Assembly: GCF_019042245.1 (NCBI RefSeq)
Contig: NZ_JAHQCX010000007.1
Location: forward strand, 61,132 to 125,131
Source of the DNA: Diplocloster modestus
GTDB lineage: Bacteria > Bacillota > Clostridia > Lachnospirales > Lachnospiraceae
DNA length: 64,000 nt
Reading direction: 5' to 3'
Notes under the pieces: model-generated
What the model saw: the letters and a program-made list of their open reading frames with translations, nothing else
Databases searched by the model: none
Told to the model about the DNA's origin: nothing
Translations under genes and position numbers: made by a program
Shown here: positions 41,891-51,136 of the stretch, piece after piece
Layout: each line of letters opens with the position of its first letter
How positions within the stretch are numbered: position 1 is the first letter of the stretch

Positions 41891-42673
41891 CTATTTCGTA
41901 ATATCCACGATGCTGGTGATTTCCTTGCGCAGCCGCAGGAATTCGGGATCCACATAGCTTCGGGGCCTGGGCAGATCAATCTTATATTCCGCCTTGATGG
42001 TCGCCGGGCAGTTACTTAACACGACAATTCGGTCCGCCAGATACAGAGCTTCTTCTATATTATTCGTGACAAAGATAACCGTCCGTTTTTCCTTCTGCCA
42101 GATCTTTTCGATCTCTTCCTGCATCATATAGCGTGTCTGAGCATCCAGCGCGCCGAAAGGTTCGTCCATCAGCAGCACATCCGGCTCGTTGCAGTAGGCT
42201 CTGGCGATTCCCACACGCTGCTTCATGCCGCCGGATAACTTTACCGGATAGGCTTTCTCAAATCCCTGCAGGCCCACCAGATCAATGTAATACTGGGCCT
42301 TCTTCTGCCGTTCTTCTTTCCCAACACCCCGGATCTTCGGGCCGTATTCCACATTTCCCATGGTAGTCAGCCACGGAAACAGATTGATGGTCTGATAGAC
42401 AACCCCTCTGTCGGCGCCGGGCCCTGTGACTGTCTTGCCGTTGACCGTAATCTCACCGGAAGTGGCAGGCAAAAGCCCGGAGATCAGATTGATCATCGTG
42501 GTCTTTCCGCACTGCCCGGGTCCGAACAGAACCAGGAACTCGTTTTTTTTCACCTGAAGATCGATGTCGCCGATCACCACGTGCTCTTCTCCTGCCAGGT
42601 TCAGGAACTTCTTATGGACAGCCTTGCATTCGATTACCGGAGCATCTATTTTCCTCTCACGTTCCACTGACAT
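41891..42673 (-). CDS. ABC transporter ATPase (SsuB/TauB/NrtD type), second
   Basis: 260 residues. Walker A GPGQCGKTTMI, canonical signature LSGGMKQRVGIARAY, Walker B VLLMDEPFGALDAQTR and a switch region ending IVFVTNNIEEAL (Asn replaces the usual His) are visible. It overlaps the upstream permease gene by 28 bp. With its neighbour it probably forms a heterodimer: this protein has the intact signature motif and the other does not. Both carry the aliphatic sulfonate/nitrate/taurine style of C-terminus (LPRPRSYVDPEFLRLR). Confidence 0.88.
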   Translation of the reverse strand: MSVERERKIDAPVIECKAVHKKFLNLAGEEHVVIGDIDLQVKKNEFLVLFGPGQCGKTTMINLISGLLPATSGEITVNGKTVTGPGADRGVVYQTINLFPWLTTMGNVEYGPKIRGVGKEERQKKAQYYIDLVGLQGFEKAYPVKLSGGMKQRVGIARAYCNEPDVLLMDEPFGALDAQTRYMMQEEIEKIWQKEKRTVIFVTNNIEEALYLADRIVVLSNCPATIKAEYKIDLPRPRSYVDPEFLRLRKEITSIVDITK

Positions 42674-43440
42674 AATTTGCCTTCCACTCCTCTCATAATG
42701 GTTGCTAACAGGAAGCCGACGATACCGATCGCCAGGATTCCCACAAAGATCTGAGAAATATTGTTGATATCCATACCGCTGACAATCAGGAATCCCAGGC
42801 CTTTGGAAGAACGGACCATTTCCGCCGCCACCACAGCCGCCCAGCTGGATGAGATACCGATCTGCATCCCCGCGAAGATATAAGGGATCGTAGCCGGAAT
42901 GACCACAGTGCGGAACACCTGGGCTTCATTGGCCCCCAGCATCTTCGCGCAGCCGACCAGCTCCTGATTGATGGATTTGGTTCCCATGAACACATTAATC
43001 GTAATGTTGTTAAACGCGGACAGGAAAATGATAAAGTACGCCATGGTCTCACCCAGGCCGAACCACAGAATCGCCAGGGAGATCCAGGCAATGGGGGGAA
43101 TCGGACGGATCATTTCATAGAATGGACGGAAAATGGCTTCCGCCAGTCTGTATCTTCCCATCAAAAGCCCCAGGCTGATACCCAGGATACAGGCCACGGA
43201 ATATCCCACCAGAACCCGGCTGAGGCTCCAGAACGTATGCCCGAATATAGTGTAACCGGCCGTCTTCTGGGTGAATGCCTCGAAGAAGCTTTTCAAAATG
43301 ACGACGGGACCCGGCATAATCTCTCCCAGCCTGGTTCCGTTGGTTCCGAAATGCCAGATCAGAAGGAATCCCAGAATCGCTATGATCCCGCAGATCAGCC
43401 GCCAAAAATCATCTCTGTCTTTGAACAGTTTTTTCGTCAT
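42646..43440 (-). CDS. ABC transporter permease (SsuC/TauC type), second
   Basis: 264 residues from ATG 43440, which overlaps the stop of the preceding permease (TAATG) and has GGAGG nine bases upstream; an ATG at 43446 is less well spaced. Six membrane helices and the EAA loop region (ELVGCAKMLGANEAQVFRTV) are visible. It is similar to but clearly distinct from the adjacent permease, so a heterodimeric channel is likely. It is co-transcribed and overlaps the ATPase gene downstream. Confidence 0.88.
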   Translation of the reverse strand: MTKKLFKDRDDFWRLICGIIAILGFLLIWHFGTNGTRLGEIMPGPVVILKSFFEAFTQKTAGYTIFGHTFWSLSRVLVGYSVACILGISLGLLMGRYRLAEAIFRPFYEMIRPIPPIAWISLAILWFGLGETMAYFIIFLSAFNNITINVFMGTKSINQELVGCAKMLGANEAQVFRTVVIPATIPYIFAGMQIGISSSWAAVVAAEMVRSSKGLGFLIVSGMDINNISQIFVGILAIGIVGFLLATIMRGVEGKLCQWNVRGK

Positions 43441-44204
43441 TACCATCTGCCTCCCCTCAGTACCAGTTTTTCCAGCAGATTCAGCAGGACGCCTAAGAGT
43501 GCCCCCACGATACCGATCATCGCCATACCTGCTATGATAATGTCAACCCGCATAAGTCCCCGGCTCTGCTGGATCATAAAGCCCAGGCCTTTTGTGGATG
43601 CCAGGAGCTCCGCCGCGATCAATGCGCCCCAGGAAGTCCCAAGCGCCGCTTTCATCCCGGTCATGATCATAGGAAGCGCGGTGGGAATTGCGATCTTGAA
43701 AAGCTGTGTCGCGTTGCTGGCCCCGTAGATCTGGCCAACCCACAGATGGACGCTTTCCGTCTGCTTGATACCGGAATAGGAATTGATGACGCAGGCGGTA
43801 AAGGATGAGATAAAGATAACCATAGATTTTGACAGCAGACCGATTCCGAACAGAATAATCATCAGCGGTATCCAGGCGATGCCCGGAACCGGACGGATCA
43901 GATCAAACAGAGGTCTTGCGAACCAATCGAATTTCTTATACCAGGCCATGCAGATTCCAAGCGGAATACCGACCAGCAGGCCGATCAGGTAACCCGACAG
44001 CGCCACCTTTAAGGAAGCTGCCAGATGTACAAGCATCGTGGCTCCATCCGGGTTTTTATCTGTAAATTTCAGGAAGAAAGCTTTCACTACCGCCACCGGT
44101 GTGGGTAGCATCCCGCCCGGATTCATAGCCGCGCAGATCTGCCAGATAATCAGGAAAATGGCCACGGCCGCAATAGAGATCAGCGTATATTTTTTCTCTT
44201 TCAT
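43440..44204 (-). CDS. ABC transporter permease (SsuC/TauC type), first
   Basis: 254 residues with six membrane helices. It has the EAA-type loop VGQIYGASNATQLFKIAIPTALP and the family motif PVPGIAWIPLMIILFGIG. AGGAGGAACTCC precedes the ATG; upstream, CTATATAGG and a short hairpin resemble the leader-element layout. It follows the lipoprotein gene by 77 bp and overlaps the next permease by one base. Confidence 0.9.
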   Translation of the reverse strand: MKEKKYTLISIAAVAIFLIIWQICAAMNPGGMLPTPVAVVKAFFLKFTDKNPDGATMLVHLAASLKVALSGYLIGLLVGIPLGICMAWYKKFDWFARPLFDLIRPVPGIAWIPLMIILFGIGLLSKSMVIFISSFTACVINSYSGIKQTESVHLWVGQIYGASNATQLFKIAIPTALPMIMTGMKAALGTSWGALIAAELLASTKGLGFMIQQSRGLMRVDIIIAGMAMIGIVGALLGVLLNLLEKLVLRGGRW

Positions 44205-44281
44205 GGAGTTCCTCCTTCTTTTGAGGGAGCTGCCGCCTCAGTCCTATATAGATCGAAGCGCAGCCCCGCAAAAGTCTGTCA

Positions 44282-45340
44282 TTATTTTGTTTCCGGTTTA
44301 ATGTCGATGCCCAGCGCCTTGTTCAGATAACTGGGATCCAATGAGGAATACAGGTTCGGGATCTGGTCTTCTGTGATTTTACCATTCTCCACATAGAACT
44401 CTCCCTGATCGGTGAAGCATTTTCCAAAGGAGTAGGTGCCGTCTGTAAAGTCATCCTTACCCATATATTTTCTTACAGCGATCTCATCCGCCATATCCTG
44501 CTCGGAGTATTCTCTTCCGTTATCTTTAAAGAACTTCATGGAGTATTCGCTTCGAAGCGCATCATCCTTTAATTCCTCGTCGGCTTTGATTACGCATTTT
44601 ATAAACTTCTCAACATCTTCCGGGCGCTCCTTGATCACTTCCGATCTGCCGAACAGCGCGTCGATGATGCTGAACCCGGTGGCTTCCTCGAAAGTTGTGA
44701 TCTGTACCATGCCTTCGTTCTGCGCATTGAAGGAATAAGGCGGATAAGCTGCCAGCGCGTCCCCTTCTCCTGCCACAAAAGCCTGGAAAGCGGGGCCTGC
44801 GTCCATATGTACCATGGTGTAATCGTCACTGGTCAATCCGAATTTGTCCATGTATTTGGAAACATTCAACTGCGCCGAGGTGCCGAGCTGCCCCAGAACC
44901 GTTTTGCCCTTCAGTACATCCGCAGAACCATATACATCGGGGGTATCGGTAAGTTCACCCTGGACACTCAGGATATCGGAATCCGGTCTCACATAGATGC
45001 CCATTCCGCCGGAGGTACATAGCTCAGCCAGCAGCGTACAGTTACCGGATGCCAGTGAGAAGATCGTAGCAGCCCCGGAAGCGGCCAGGTCAATCTGCTT
45101 CGCAGCGATCGCCTCGTTAATCGGAGCACCTGTCTGGAAAATCGAAAGTTCTACCTTCAGGCCTTCCTCTTCAAAATATCCCTTGTCATACGCATACTGA
45201 ACGGGAACTCCTACGGATGCCGGCATAATTCCGACTTTTAATGGCTCCCCTTCTTTTTTTCCTCCGCATCCCGCTAAAGAAGCGGCCGCCATTACGGTTA
45301 TAAGTCCCGCACAAATAATTTTTTTCATTCTTCCTTTCAT
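44282..45340 (-). CDS. ABC substrate-binding lipoprotein (SsuA/NrtA/TauA-like)
   Basis: 352 residues. A lipobox (LAGC, about 23-26) follows the signal peptide. The NMT1/SsuA-like body has VGIMPASVGVPVQYAYDKGYFEEEGL and the GAPINEAIAAKQIDLAASGAA ligand loop. It is the only binding protein in the operon, so it must serve the hetero-permease and hetero-ATPase. It is the first gene of the operon, with a consensus promoter and a LacI-type operator-like palindrome directly upstream. Expected cargo is a small sulfated or sulfonated molecule, by context. Confidence 0.9.
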   Translation of the reverse strand: MKGRMKKIICAGLITVMAAASLAGCGGKKEGEPLKVGIMPASVGVPVQYAYDKGYFEEEGLKVELSIFQTGAPINEAIAAKQIDLAASGAATIFSLASGNCTLLAELCTSGGMGIYVRPDSDILSVQGELTDTPDVYGSADVLKGKTVLGQLGTSAQLNVSKYMDKFGLTSDDYTMVHMDAGPAFQAFVAGEGDALAAYPPYSFNAQNEGMVQITTFEEATGFSIIDALFGRSEVIKERPEDVEKFIKCVIKADEELKDDALRSEYSMKFFKDNGREYSEQDMADEIAVRKYMGKDDFTDGTYSFGKCFTDQGEFYVENGKITEDQIPNLYSSLDPSYLNKALGIDIKPETK

Positions 45341-45357
45341 TCGTCTCTCTCCTTTAA

Positions 45358-45371
45358 TGTGTACGTTAACA
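45358..45371 (-). promoter_or_regulatory. LacI-family operator-like palindrome
   Basis: Minus strand TGTTAACGTACACA differs at two positions from the perfect palindrome TGTTAACGTTAACA typical of LacI-family sites with a central CG. It sits just after the expected transcription start. The LacI-type regulator encoded 350 bp away is the likely binder; a CcpA cre site is the alternative. Confidence 0.45.
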
Positions 45372-45381
45372 GTTCCATTTC

Positions 45382-45410
45382 ATTATAATCAAACATGCAA
45401 AATATGTCAA
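45382..45410 (-). promoter_or_regulatory. Consensus sigma-A promoter of the sulfatase/ABC operon
   Basis: Minus strand TTGACA (45405-45410), a 17-bp spacer and TATAAT (45382-45387): 12/12 to consensus. Such a strong promoter needs repression, consistent with the operator-like site 10 bp downstream. The 230 bp further upstream are AT-rich with no other feature seen. Confidence 0.8.
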
Positions 45411-45646
45411 TTTTTATTTGATATTGTTGGTATTTTTGTGATATATTAACCATTTTTTATATATCATTTTATGCATATTTCACATTTATTTTTGTTTTTC
45501 TCACATCCTTCATTTCGAATTTCATTTCTTTTCCGTTACCGTGCACACAAGGATGTAATTCTCTTCTGTTTTACATATAGTTGTGAATAAATTCCAGATT
45601 TTACCGCTGTGCGGTTCCGGGAGGGGGATTACGTATAACCGGACGC

Positions 45647-45702
45647 AAAAAAACTGTTATAACAGAACAGCCTCCCCTCTCAGACAGTTCTTATTATAAC
45701 AG
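45647..45702 (-). terminator. Intrinsic terminator after the LacI-type gene
   Basis: ACTGTTATAATAAGAAC pairs with GTTCTGTTATAACAGT (small bulge) and is followed on the minus strand by TTTTTTTGCG. It lies just after the regulator stop codon. Confidence 0.8.
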
Positions 45703-45716
45703 TAATTCTTCAATCA

Positions 45717-46745
45717 TTATCTTGGCATATTTTCCCTGATCACGATCTCCGACTCGATCGTATGTGTAAATTCCGTGAGTTCCCCCGTCAGCAGATAATT
45801 AAATATCATTTTAATCGTCTCGTATCCCTGCTTATATGGTTTCTGATTGATCGTCGCATAAATATATCCCTCTTCCAGCCCTTCCCTCGTAAAGTTCTGA
45901 AGATCAATACAGATAATTTTAATTTTATATAGCAGATTCAATTCCTTTAATGCCACGATCCCTCCATTACTCAGGGAGGTCGCATACCAGAGAGAAGTGA
46001 TCTCCTGATGTTCCTGAAAAAAATATTTTACTGTTTTATAGATCTCTATATCATTCAATGGTATCTCACAGACACCCGCCATCGTAATCTTAGGATACCA
46101 TTTCTTAAGTGTATCCTTGAGGCCTTCGATTCTCTGTACATGCCCCAGCATTTTCATTCCCGGAGAAACAATAGCCAGTTTCTCCTCACCACTGGAAATC
46201 ATATGAAAAAGCCCGGCCGTAATCCCACCAGTCTGATAAGCATCGATACCGATAAAGATATGCGGATTCCTGGTCTTGATATCATTAATAAAGCAAAATA
46301 CAGGAAATTTCTGATCAATCAGCTCATCGATCCGATCGATCACAGGCTGCTCATTAATCGGTGTGATCGCCAGGGCTGATACCCCCTCCTCCAGCAGCCG
46401 GTCAATCAGCGCCAGCTGATCATCCACGTCAAAATTCCTGCTGTAATAACTGATCACTGTAATTCCGTAATCCACCAGTTCTTCGGTAGCCGCCTGAACC
46501 CCCAGTTTCACCTGCTCGATAAAAAAATTATTCTTCACATGGAATACAACGCCGATTTTAGGAGCTTTCTTTCTCAAAGCCAACGACTTCGCCATCAGGT
46601 TCGGTTTATAATTCAGTTCCTTCGCAATCTGCCGGACTCTGGCCTCAATATCCTTTGACACATTCCCACGGTTATTCAGTACGCGGTCCACCGTCCCCTT
46701 GGATACCCCGGCAAGCTCCGCTATCTGATTGATGGTTACAGGCAC
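45717..46745 (-). CDS. LacI-family transcriptional regulator
   Basis: 342 residues. The N-terminal HTH and hinge (INQIAELAGVSKGTVDRVLN, then NYKPNLMAKSLALRKK) is followed by a periplasmic-binding-protein-like ligand domain related to sugar-binding proteins (KIGVVFHVKNNFFIEQVKLG, IFIGIDAYQTGG). It is transcribed in the same direction as the sulfatase/ABC operon, which starts 375 bp downstream with a strong promoter and a matching palindrome. It is the probable repressor of that operon; the inducer may be a sugar sulfate. Confidence 0.9.
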   Translation of the reverse strand: MPVTINQIAELAGVSKGTVDRVLNNRGNVSKDIEARVRQIAKELNYKPNLMAKSLALRKKAPKIGVVFHVKNNFFIEQVKLGVQAATEELVDYGITVISYYSRNFDVDDQLALIDRLLEEGVSALAITPINEQPVIDRIDELIDQKFPVFCFINDIKTRNPHIFIGIDAYQTGGITAGLFHMISSGEEKLAIVSPGMKMLGHVQRIEGLKDTLKKWYPKITMAGVCEIPLNDIEIYKTVKYFFQEHQEITSLWYATSLSNGGIVALKELNLLYKIKIICIDLQNFTREGLEEGYIYATINQKPYKQGYETIKMIFNYLLTGELTEFTHTIESEIVIRENMPR

Positions 46746-46838
46746 ATTAACACCTCATCCCTTAAACTTTCTATTTTTAATACCCCTTCACTTATTTTTT
46801 AAATTATATTGAGTTTCCTTGCCTGTGTCAAGCAATAT

Positions 46839-46900
46839 CAGGTTTGGGACATGTCCATTTCGGTTTGGGACATGTCCATTCCGGTTGGACATGTCCCATA
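46839..46900. repeat. Three GGACATGTCC palindromes
   Basis: Two copies of GGGACATGTCCATTYCGG in direct orientation and one in the opposite orientation, in the 55 bp before the 3' end of the deacetylase gene. They belong to the dispersed family at 17.7, 18.1, 37.3 and 56.7 kb. Confidence 0.75.
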
Positions 46901-46955
46901 TCGCCCAAATGGCCAATCGCTGTCCCTGATCAGCTATCCGCGCCTGCTCTTCAGA

Positions 46956-47747
46956 TTATGGGATCCGTATTGTTTTTCCGGGTTCCGCCTCCACTATATT
47001 TCCCCGGTTCTCTACCACCACCGTTTGTGCGGAAGGATTGTACAGCATATCCGAATCCGCCGACAGCACGAGATTCCTTACCGCCGCTATGTACTCTTTG
47101 ATTTCTATATTGGTGGCATACCAGACATCCGCGTGCCCTGAGAGCTTTTCGCATATTTCTTCAAAATGCTTCCAAGTCTGTTCTCTCTCAAATTCAAAGC
47201 TGTGCCCCCATATATAAAACAAAAGAGTTTTTTCGTAATCAGGCGGATTCAAAAAATGCCCGACCAATTCGTCCGATACTTGATTGTGATGGCAAGTGGG
47301 ATCCCATCGCAAAAAGTCGTGGGGCCATCCGAATTGATATGTCGGCCGGACAGTTCTGGAGTATTCAAGCCCTGCCCGTTTCAGGCATTCTGCCGCCTCC
47401 TCCCCAAACTCCCCAAACGGATAGGAAAATCCCCTGACAGTCCTCCCCGTTATCCGTTCGAGGTTTCTTTTGTCTTCCCAGATTTCTCTCATAGCCAGAT
47501 GGCGAGGTATTCTATCCAAATATGCATGGGTAACGCTGTGGCCTGCCACTTCCATCCCCCGGTACAGTTCCGGCACTGCCTGCGCTCGGATATATCCCTC
47601 ATCGCCAAGCGTTCCCGAATTCAGATGAAAAGTTCCTTTTAAAGAGTACCTGTGAAACAGCTCAATCAAACGGGCATCAAACATCTGTCCATCATCGTAA
47701 CTGAATGTAAGAGCTTTTTTCGCACCTCCCGGAAATAAAAATTCCAA
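46956..47747 (-). CDS. Polysaccharide deacetylase-family protein (CE4 fold)
   Basis: 263 residues from a TTG at 47747 (GGAGGGA seven bases upstream). LTFSYDDGQ matches the TFDDG metal motif, with Tyr in place of Phe, and GHSVTH supplies the His pair (HxxxH). The Arg/Pro motif region (FSYPFGEFG) is present. CE4 enzymes remove N- or O-acetyl groups from sugars or peptidoglycan. There is no signal peptide and it is the last gene of a GH3/sugar-ABC operon, so deacetylation of an imported oligosaccharide is likely. Confidence 0.82.
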   Translation of the reverse strand: MEFLFPGGAKKALTFSYDDGQMFDARLIELFHRYSLKGTFHLNSGTLGDEGYIRAQAVPELYRGMEVAGHSVTHAYLDRIPRHLAMREIWEDKRNLERITGRTVRGFSYPFGEFGEEAAECLKRAGLEYSRTVRPTYQFGWPHDFLRWDPTCHHNQVSDELVGHFLNPPDYEKTLLFYIWGHSFEFEREQTWKHFEEICEKLSGHADVWYATNIEIKEYIAAVRNLVLSADSDMLYNPSAQTVVVENRGNIVEAEPGKTIRIP

Positions 47748-47762
47748 ATTCCGCTCCCTCCT

Positions 47763-48938
47763 TTACCGCTCCAATGCCCCATATACAATCTGCCGCATTT
47801 TTCTGCGCAGTGTATAATCCGCCCCTTCCGCGATCTGCTGCATGAAAATAAAGCCAACCCCTTCTTCTATGCTTACAAAAAAGTCATTGCCCAAAAGCCC
47901 GTCCCAGCCGAACTCCCCGGCCGTTCCTATACCGCCCGACACTGGAACCGACGTCAGATGCCGCATAAGATTTCCATAGCTGTAGCCTTCTAGGCCGTCA
48001 AAATATATACTCTTTCGTTGTTCTTCCCTGAGGGCGGCCGATGCCATACCCATTATACTGCTTTTACCCAGAACTCTTCTACCCTTATACTCCCCTTTTC
48101 CCAACAGCATCCGCACAAACTGCGCATAATCGGACAAAGTAGAGTACAGCCCGCTTCCTCCTGCGAGAAACGGCGGCCTTTTGCAGGGATCCCGCAGTTT
48201 AAGCTTCCTTTCCAGGTCCCGGTCGATCTTTTCCAGCGCACCTGTGTTCCTTGTATAGATATCTGCCAGATTCGGCCTGCTGTCCTTTGCGACCCAGAAA
48301 CCGCTATTCTTCATGTTCAACGGCTCCAACAGTTCTCTTCCGAAAAATTCAGCCAGATCCATCCGGGACACTTTTTCGATAACCGACCCTAAAATGTCCG
48401 CCGACGCCCCATAATGCCACTGTTCACCCGGCTGGAAGATAAGAGGCGTGTCGGCAAATGCGCGGAGCACACTCTCCGAATCCACCTCATTTCCTCCCTC
48501 ATAGGCCTGCGTCAAAGCGCTTATTTTCTTCTGCATATATTCTCCTGAATATGTACCATCCCCCGGATAAGCGATTCCTGAAACCATATGCATCAGATCC
48601 ATGAGCCGCACTTCCCTGTGCGCCGGGCATATCTTATGATCCGTCCACACTGTTGGATTCCTGAAAAATGGATAGAACTCGCTGAGTTTTTGCGTCAGAG
48701 CGATTTCTCCACGTTCCAGCAGCAGATAGATTCCGGCGGCAACGAAGGGTTTCGTCATGGAAAAAATCCGGTATATGGTGCTTCTCTGCGCCTTTCCCAG
48801 ATAAAACTCATACTCGGTCCCCGCTTTCGTGACCACCGCGCACGCAGCGTCCCTGAGCCTGCCTATTTTTGCCTCGTTTTCCAGAAGTATCTCCAGATAT
48901 TTCAAATGCTCTATTCGTATCAATTCTTTCGCCTGCAA
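47763..48938 (-). CDS. Serine hydrolase of the class C beta-lactamase/esterase family
   Basis: 391 residues if the TTG at 48938 is the start. The ribosome-binding site there is poorly spaced and an in-frame TTG at 48923 is possible, so the N-terminus is uncertain. The S-x-x-K motif is FSMTK (Ser60, Lys63) and the Tyr motif WHYGASAD. Family members are often carboxylesterases acting on acetylated or feruloylated carbohydrates rather than antibiotics. There is no signal peptide. Position between a GH3 glycosidase and a deacetylase suggests removal of ester groups from imported sugars. Confidence 0.8.
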   Translation of the reverse strand: MQAKELIRIEHLKYLEILLENEAKIGRLRDAACAVVTKAGTEYEFYLGKAQRSTIYRIFSMTKPFVAAGIYLLLERGEIALTQKLSEFYPFFRNPTVWTDHKICPAHREVRLMDLMHMVSGIAYPGDGTYSGEYMQKKISALTQAYEGGNEVDSESVLRAFADTPLIFQPGEQWHYGASADILGSVIEKVSRMDLAEFFGRELLEPLNMKNSGFWVAKDSRPNLADIYTRNTGALEKIDRDLERKLKLRDPCKRPPFLAGGSGLYSTLSDYAQFVRMLLGKGEYKGRRVLGKSSIMGMASAALREEQRKSIYFDGLEGYSYGNLMRHLTSVPVSGGIGTAGEFGWDGLLGNDFFVSIEEGVGFIFMQQIAEGADYTLRRKMRQIVYGALER

Positions 48939-49001
48939 TCCCTTCTATATCAAATTTCTTATCCAATTCTTTCGGCACCAGCCAATTCCTCAGGTATCAA
49001 A

Positions 49002-51104
49002 TCAACAACATTCCATCTCCGCCTGCATCACCCCGCTCTTTGACAGCAGGCAGCTCCTATGATCCGGCTGATGGAAGCCCACATAGAACCGGAAGCGCTT
49101 CCCATCCCGGAATCGCCTTCCTTCCTCGTCCACCACCGTGAATTCCCTCTCTTCCACGCAGATGTCCAGCTCCGCTTCCTGCCCCGGCTCCGTGGCGATC
49201 CGTCTGAAGCCGCACAGATGATAATTTTCATCTGCGTAAGCGGAATCCAGATTCCGGATATATACCTGCAGCACCTCTTCTGTTTTCACGTTCCCCGTAT
49301 TTTTGATCCTGATCTTCAGGGATGCCCCCGCCTTCGCTTTCTCAGCCGTCACCCGGAGCACTTCCACCGTTCCATAGGTGAGCCCGTACCCGAACGGGTA
49401 CAATGCTTCTGTCCTCATATAGCGGTAGGTGCGGTTTTTCATCGAATAATCCTCAAAGGGCGGCAGTTCATCCAGATTTTTATAAAAGGTAACCGGCAGC
49501 TTTCCCGAGGGAGAACATCTTCCAAACAGGATATCCGCGGCGCTCTTACCTCCCCTGGCCCCGGGATACCACAGCTGCAGCACCGCGGCGCAGTGCTCCT
49601 GGGCGTAGCTTAAGTCCAGCGCGCTTCCTGATGACACGCACAGGATGACAGGCTTTCCGATGCGGGTGATTTCTTCCAGCAGCTCTCTTTGGACCAGCGG
49701 GAGCTGAAGGTCTTGTTTATCACCGGAATCATATTCATTTCCCGTGTCCCCCTCTTCCCCTTCCAGGAACTCGTTCAGGCCCAGATTCATAATCACCACG
49801 TCGCTTAACTTCGCCACTGTCCTGGCCTCCGATAATCGGTCCTGCCTCCAGGCCAGCCGCTCGCACCGGTCCTTTTCGATGTGGCAGCCCACCGAGTAAA
49901 GGACCCTGACCTCATCCCCCGCTTCAGCCAGAATCCCCCGCAGCAGCGTTATGTACTCCGTAGCAGTACCGTGATAATTGCCGACCAGCGCGGTTCGGCT
50001 GTCCGCGTTCGGACCAATGACGCCAATGGTTTTCAGCTGGGATTTGTCCAGGGGGAGAACTCCGTCATTTTTCAGAAGTACGATTCCCTTCCTGGCCATC
50101 TCCTCAGAGGTACTCAGATGTTCCGGGCACTCTACTTTCTCATATGGGATGTGATCATACTCATTATCCGTACTGTGCATACCCAGCAGAATCCGGGTAG
50201 TCATCAGCCTTTCCGCGGAGCAGGTGATATCCTCTTCCGTCACAAGCCCTTTGTAATAAGCCTGCAGAACCCGCAGATAGGTATTGCCGCAGTTCAGGTC
50301 ACAGCCCGCTTTTAGCGCCATGGCCGCCGACTGCTCCGGCGTGCTCGTAACCTTATGGTGCTCGTGGATATCCCGGATTGCCCAGCAGTCGGAGACGTAA
50401 TGGCCCTGGAATCCCCATTTATTCCTTAAGATCTCCTGAATTAAGGTTTTACTTGCGCAGCAGGGTTCTCCGTTCGTCCGGTTATAGGCCCCCATCACAG
50501 CTTCCACACCTGCTTCCTTCACCAGGGCTTCAAAGGCCGGAAGATAGGTTTCCTCCATATCCTTCGCAGACGCCCTGGCGTCAAATTCATGCCGCTGTGC
50601 CTCCGGTCCGGAGTGGACGGCAAAATGCTTGGCGCATGCGGCTGTTTTCAGATATCTGCCGTCCCCCTGCAGACCTTTTACAAAGGCAACGCCCAGCTTC
50701 TTCGTCAGGTAGGGATCCTCTCCGTAAGTCTCCTGCCCCCGCCCCCACCTAGGATCTCTGAAAATATTCACATTAGGACTCCACAAGGTCAGGCCTTTAT
50801 ATATGCCGCAGTCCCCTTCTTTGGTAAACGCGTTGTATTTGGCTCTGCATTCAGTGGCGATCTGATCCGCTGCCTGCCGTAACAGATCTGCGTCAAAAGC
50901 GGCCGCCATCGCGATGGCCTGTGGGTAGATCGTGGCGCATCCCGCTCTGGCCACGCCATGAAGTCCTTCATTCCACCAATTATACGCCGGTATGTCCAGA
51001 CGTTTTACTGCCGGCGCGTCATACTTCAGCTGGGCTGCCTTTTCTTCCACTGTCATCCGCCCAATCAGTTCTTTTGCACGGCGTCTGGCTTCTTCTCTTT
51101 GCAT
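49002..51104 (-). CDS. GH3-family beta-glycosidase (beta-xylosidase-like)
   Basis: 700 residues from ATG 51104 (AGAGGAG seven bases upstream); ATG 51128 is possible. The N-terminal TIM barrel has WWNEGLHGVARAG, KHFAVHSGPE and the nucleophile aspartate in YVSDCWAI (about residue 239). A C-terminal alpha/beta sandwich with GKPVILCVSSGSALDL and a fibronectin-like domain follow. Sequence features (WNEALHG-like N-terminus, RDPRWGRGQETYGEDP) are those of xylosidase/arabinosidase-type GH3 enzymes. It is cytoplasmic (no signal peptide), in an operon with a ribose/xylose-type importer. Confidence 0.92.
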   Translation of the reverse strand: MQREEARRRAKELIGRMTVEEKAAQLKYDAPAVKRLDIPAYNWWNEGLHGVARAGCATIYPQAIAMAAAFDADLLRQAADQIATECRAKYNAFTKEGDCGIYKGLTLWSPNVNIFRDPRWGRGQETYGEDPYLTKKLGVAFVKGLQGDGRYLKTAACAKHFAVHSGPEAQRHEFDARASAKDMEETYLPAFEALVKEAGVEAVMGAYNRTNGEPCCASKTLIQEILRNKWGFQGHYVSDCWAIRDIHEHHKVTSTPEQSAAMALKAGCDLNCGNTYLRVLQAYYKGLVTEEDITCSAERLMTTRILLGMHSTDNEYDHIPYEKVECPEHLSTSEEMARKGIVLLKNDGVLPLDKSQLKTIGVIGPNADSRTALVGNYHGTATEYITLLRGILAEAGDEVRVLYSVGCHIEKDRCERLAWRQDRLSEARTVAKLSDVVIMNLGLNEFLEGEEGDTGNEYDSGDKQDLQLPLVQRELLEEITRIGKPVILCVSSGSALDLSYAQEHCAAVLQLWYPGARGGKSAADILFGRCSPSGKLPVTFYKNLDELPPFEDYSMKNRTYRYMRTEALYPFGYGLTYGTVEVLRVTAEKAKAGASLKIRIKNTGNVKTEEVLQVYIRNLDSAYADENYHLCGFRRIATEPGQEAELDICVEEREFTVVDEEGRRFRDGKRFRFYVGFHQPDHRSCLLSKSGVMQAEMECC

Positions 51105-51136
51105 CTGTAAGCTCCTCTTCTTTCTCATGATTCCTG

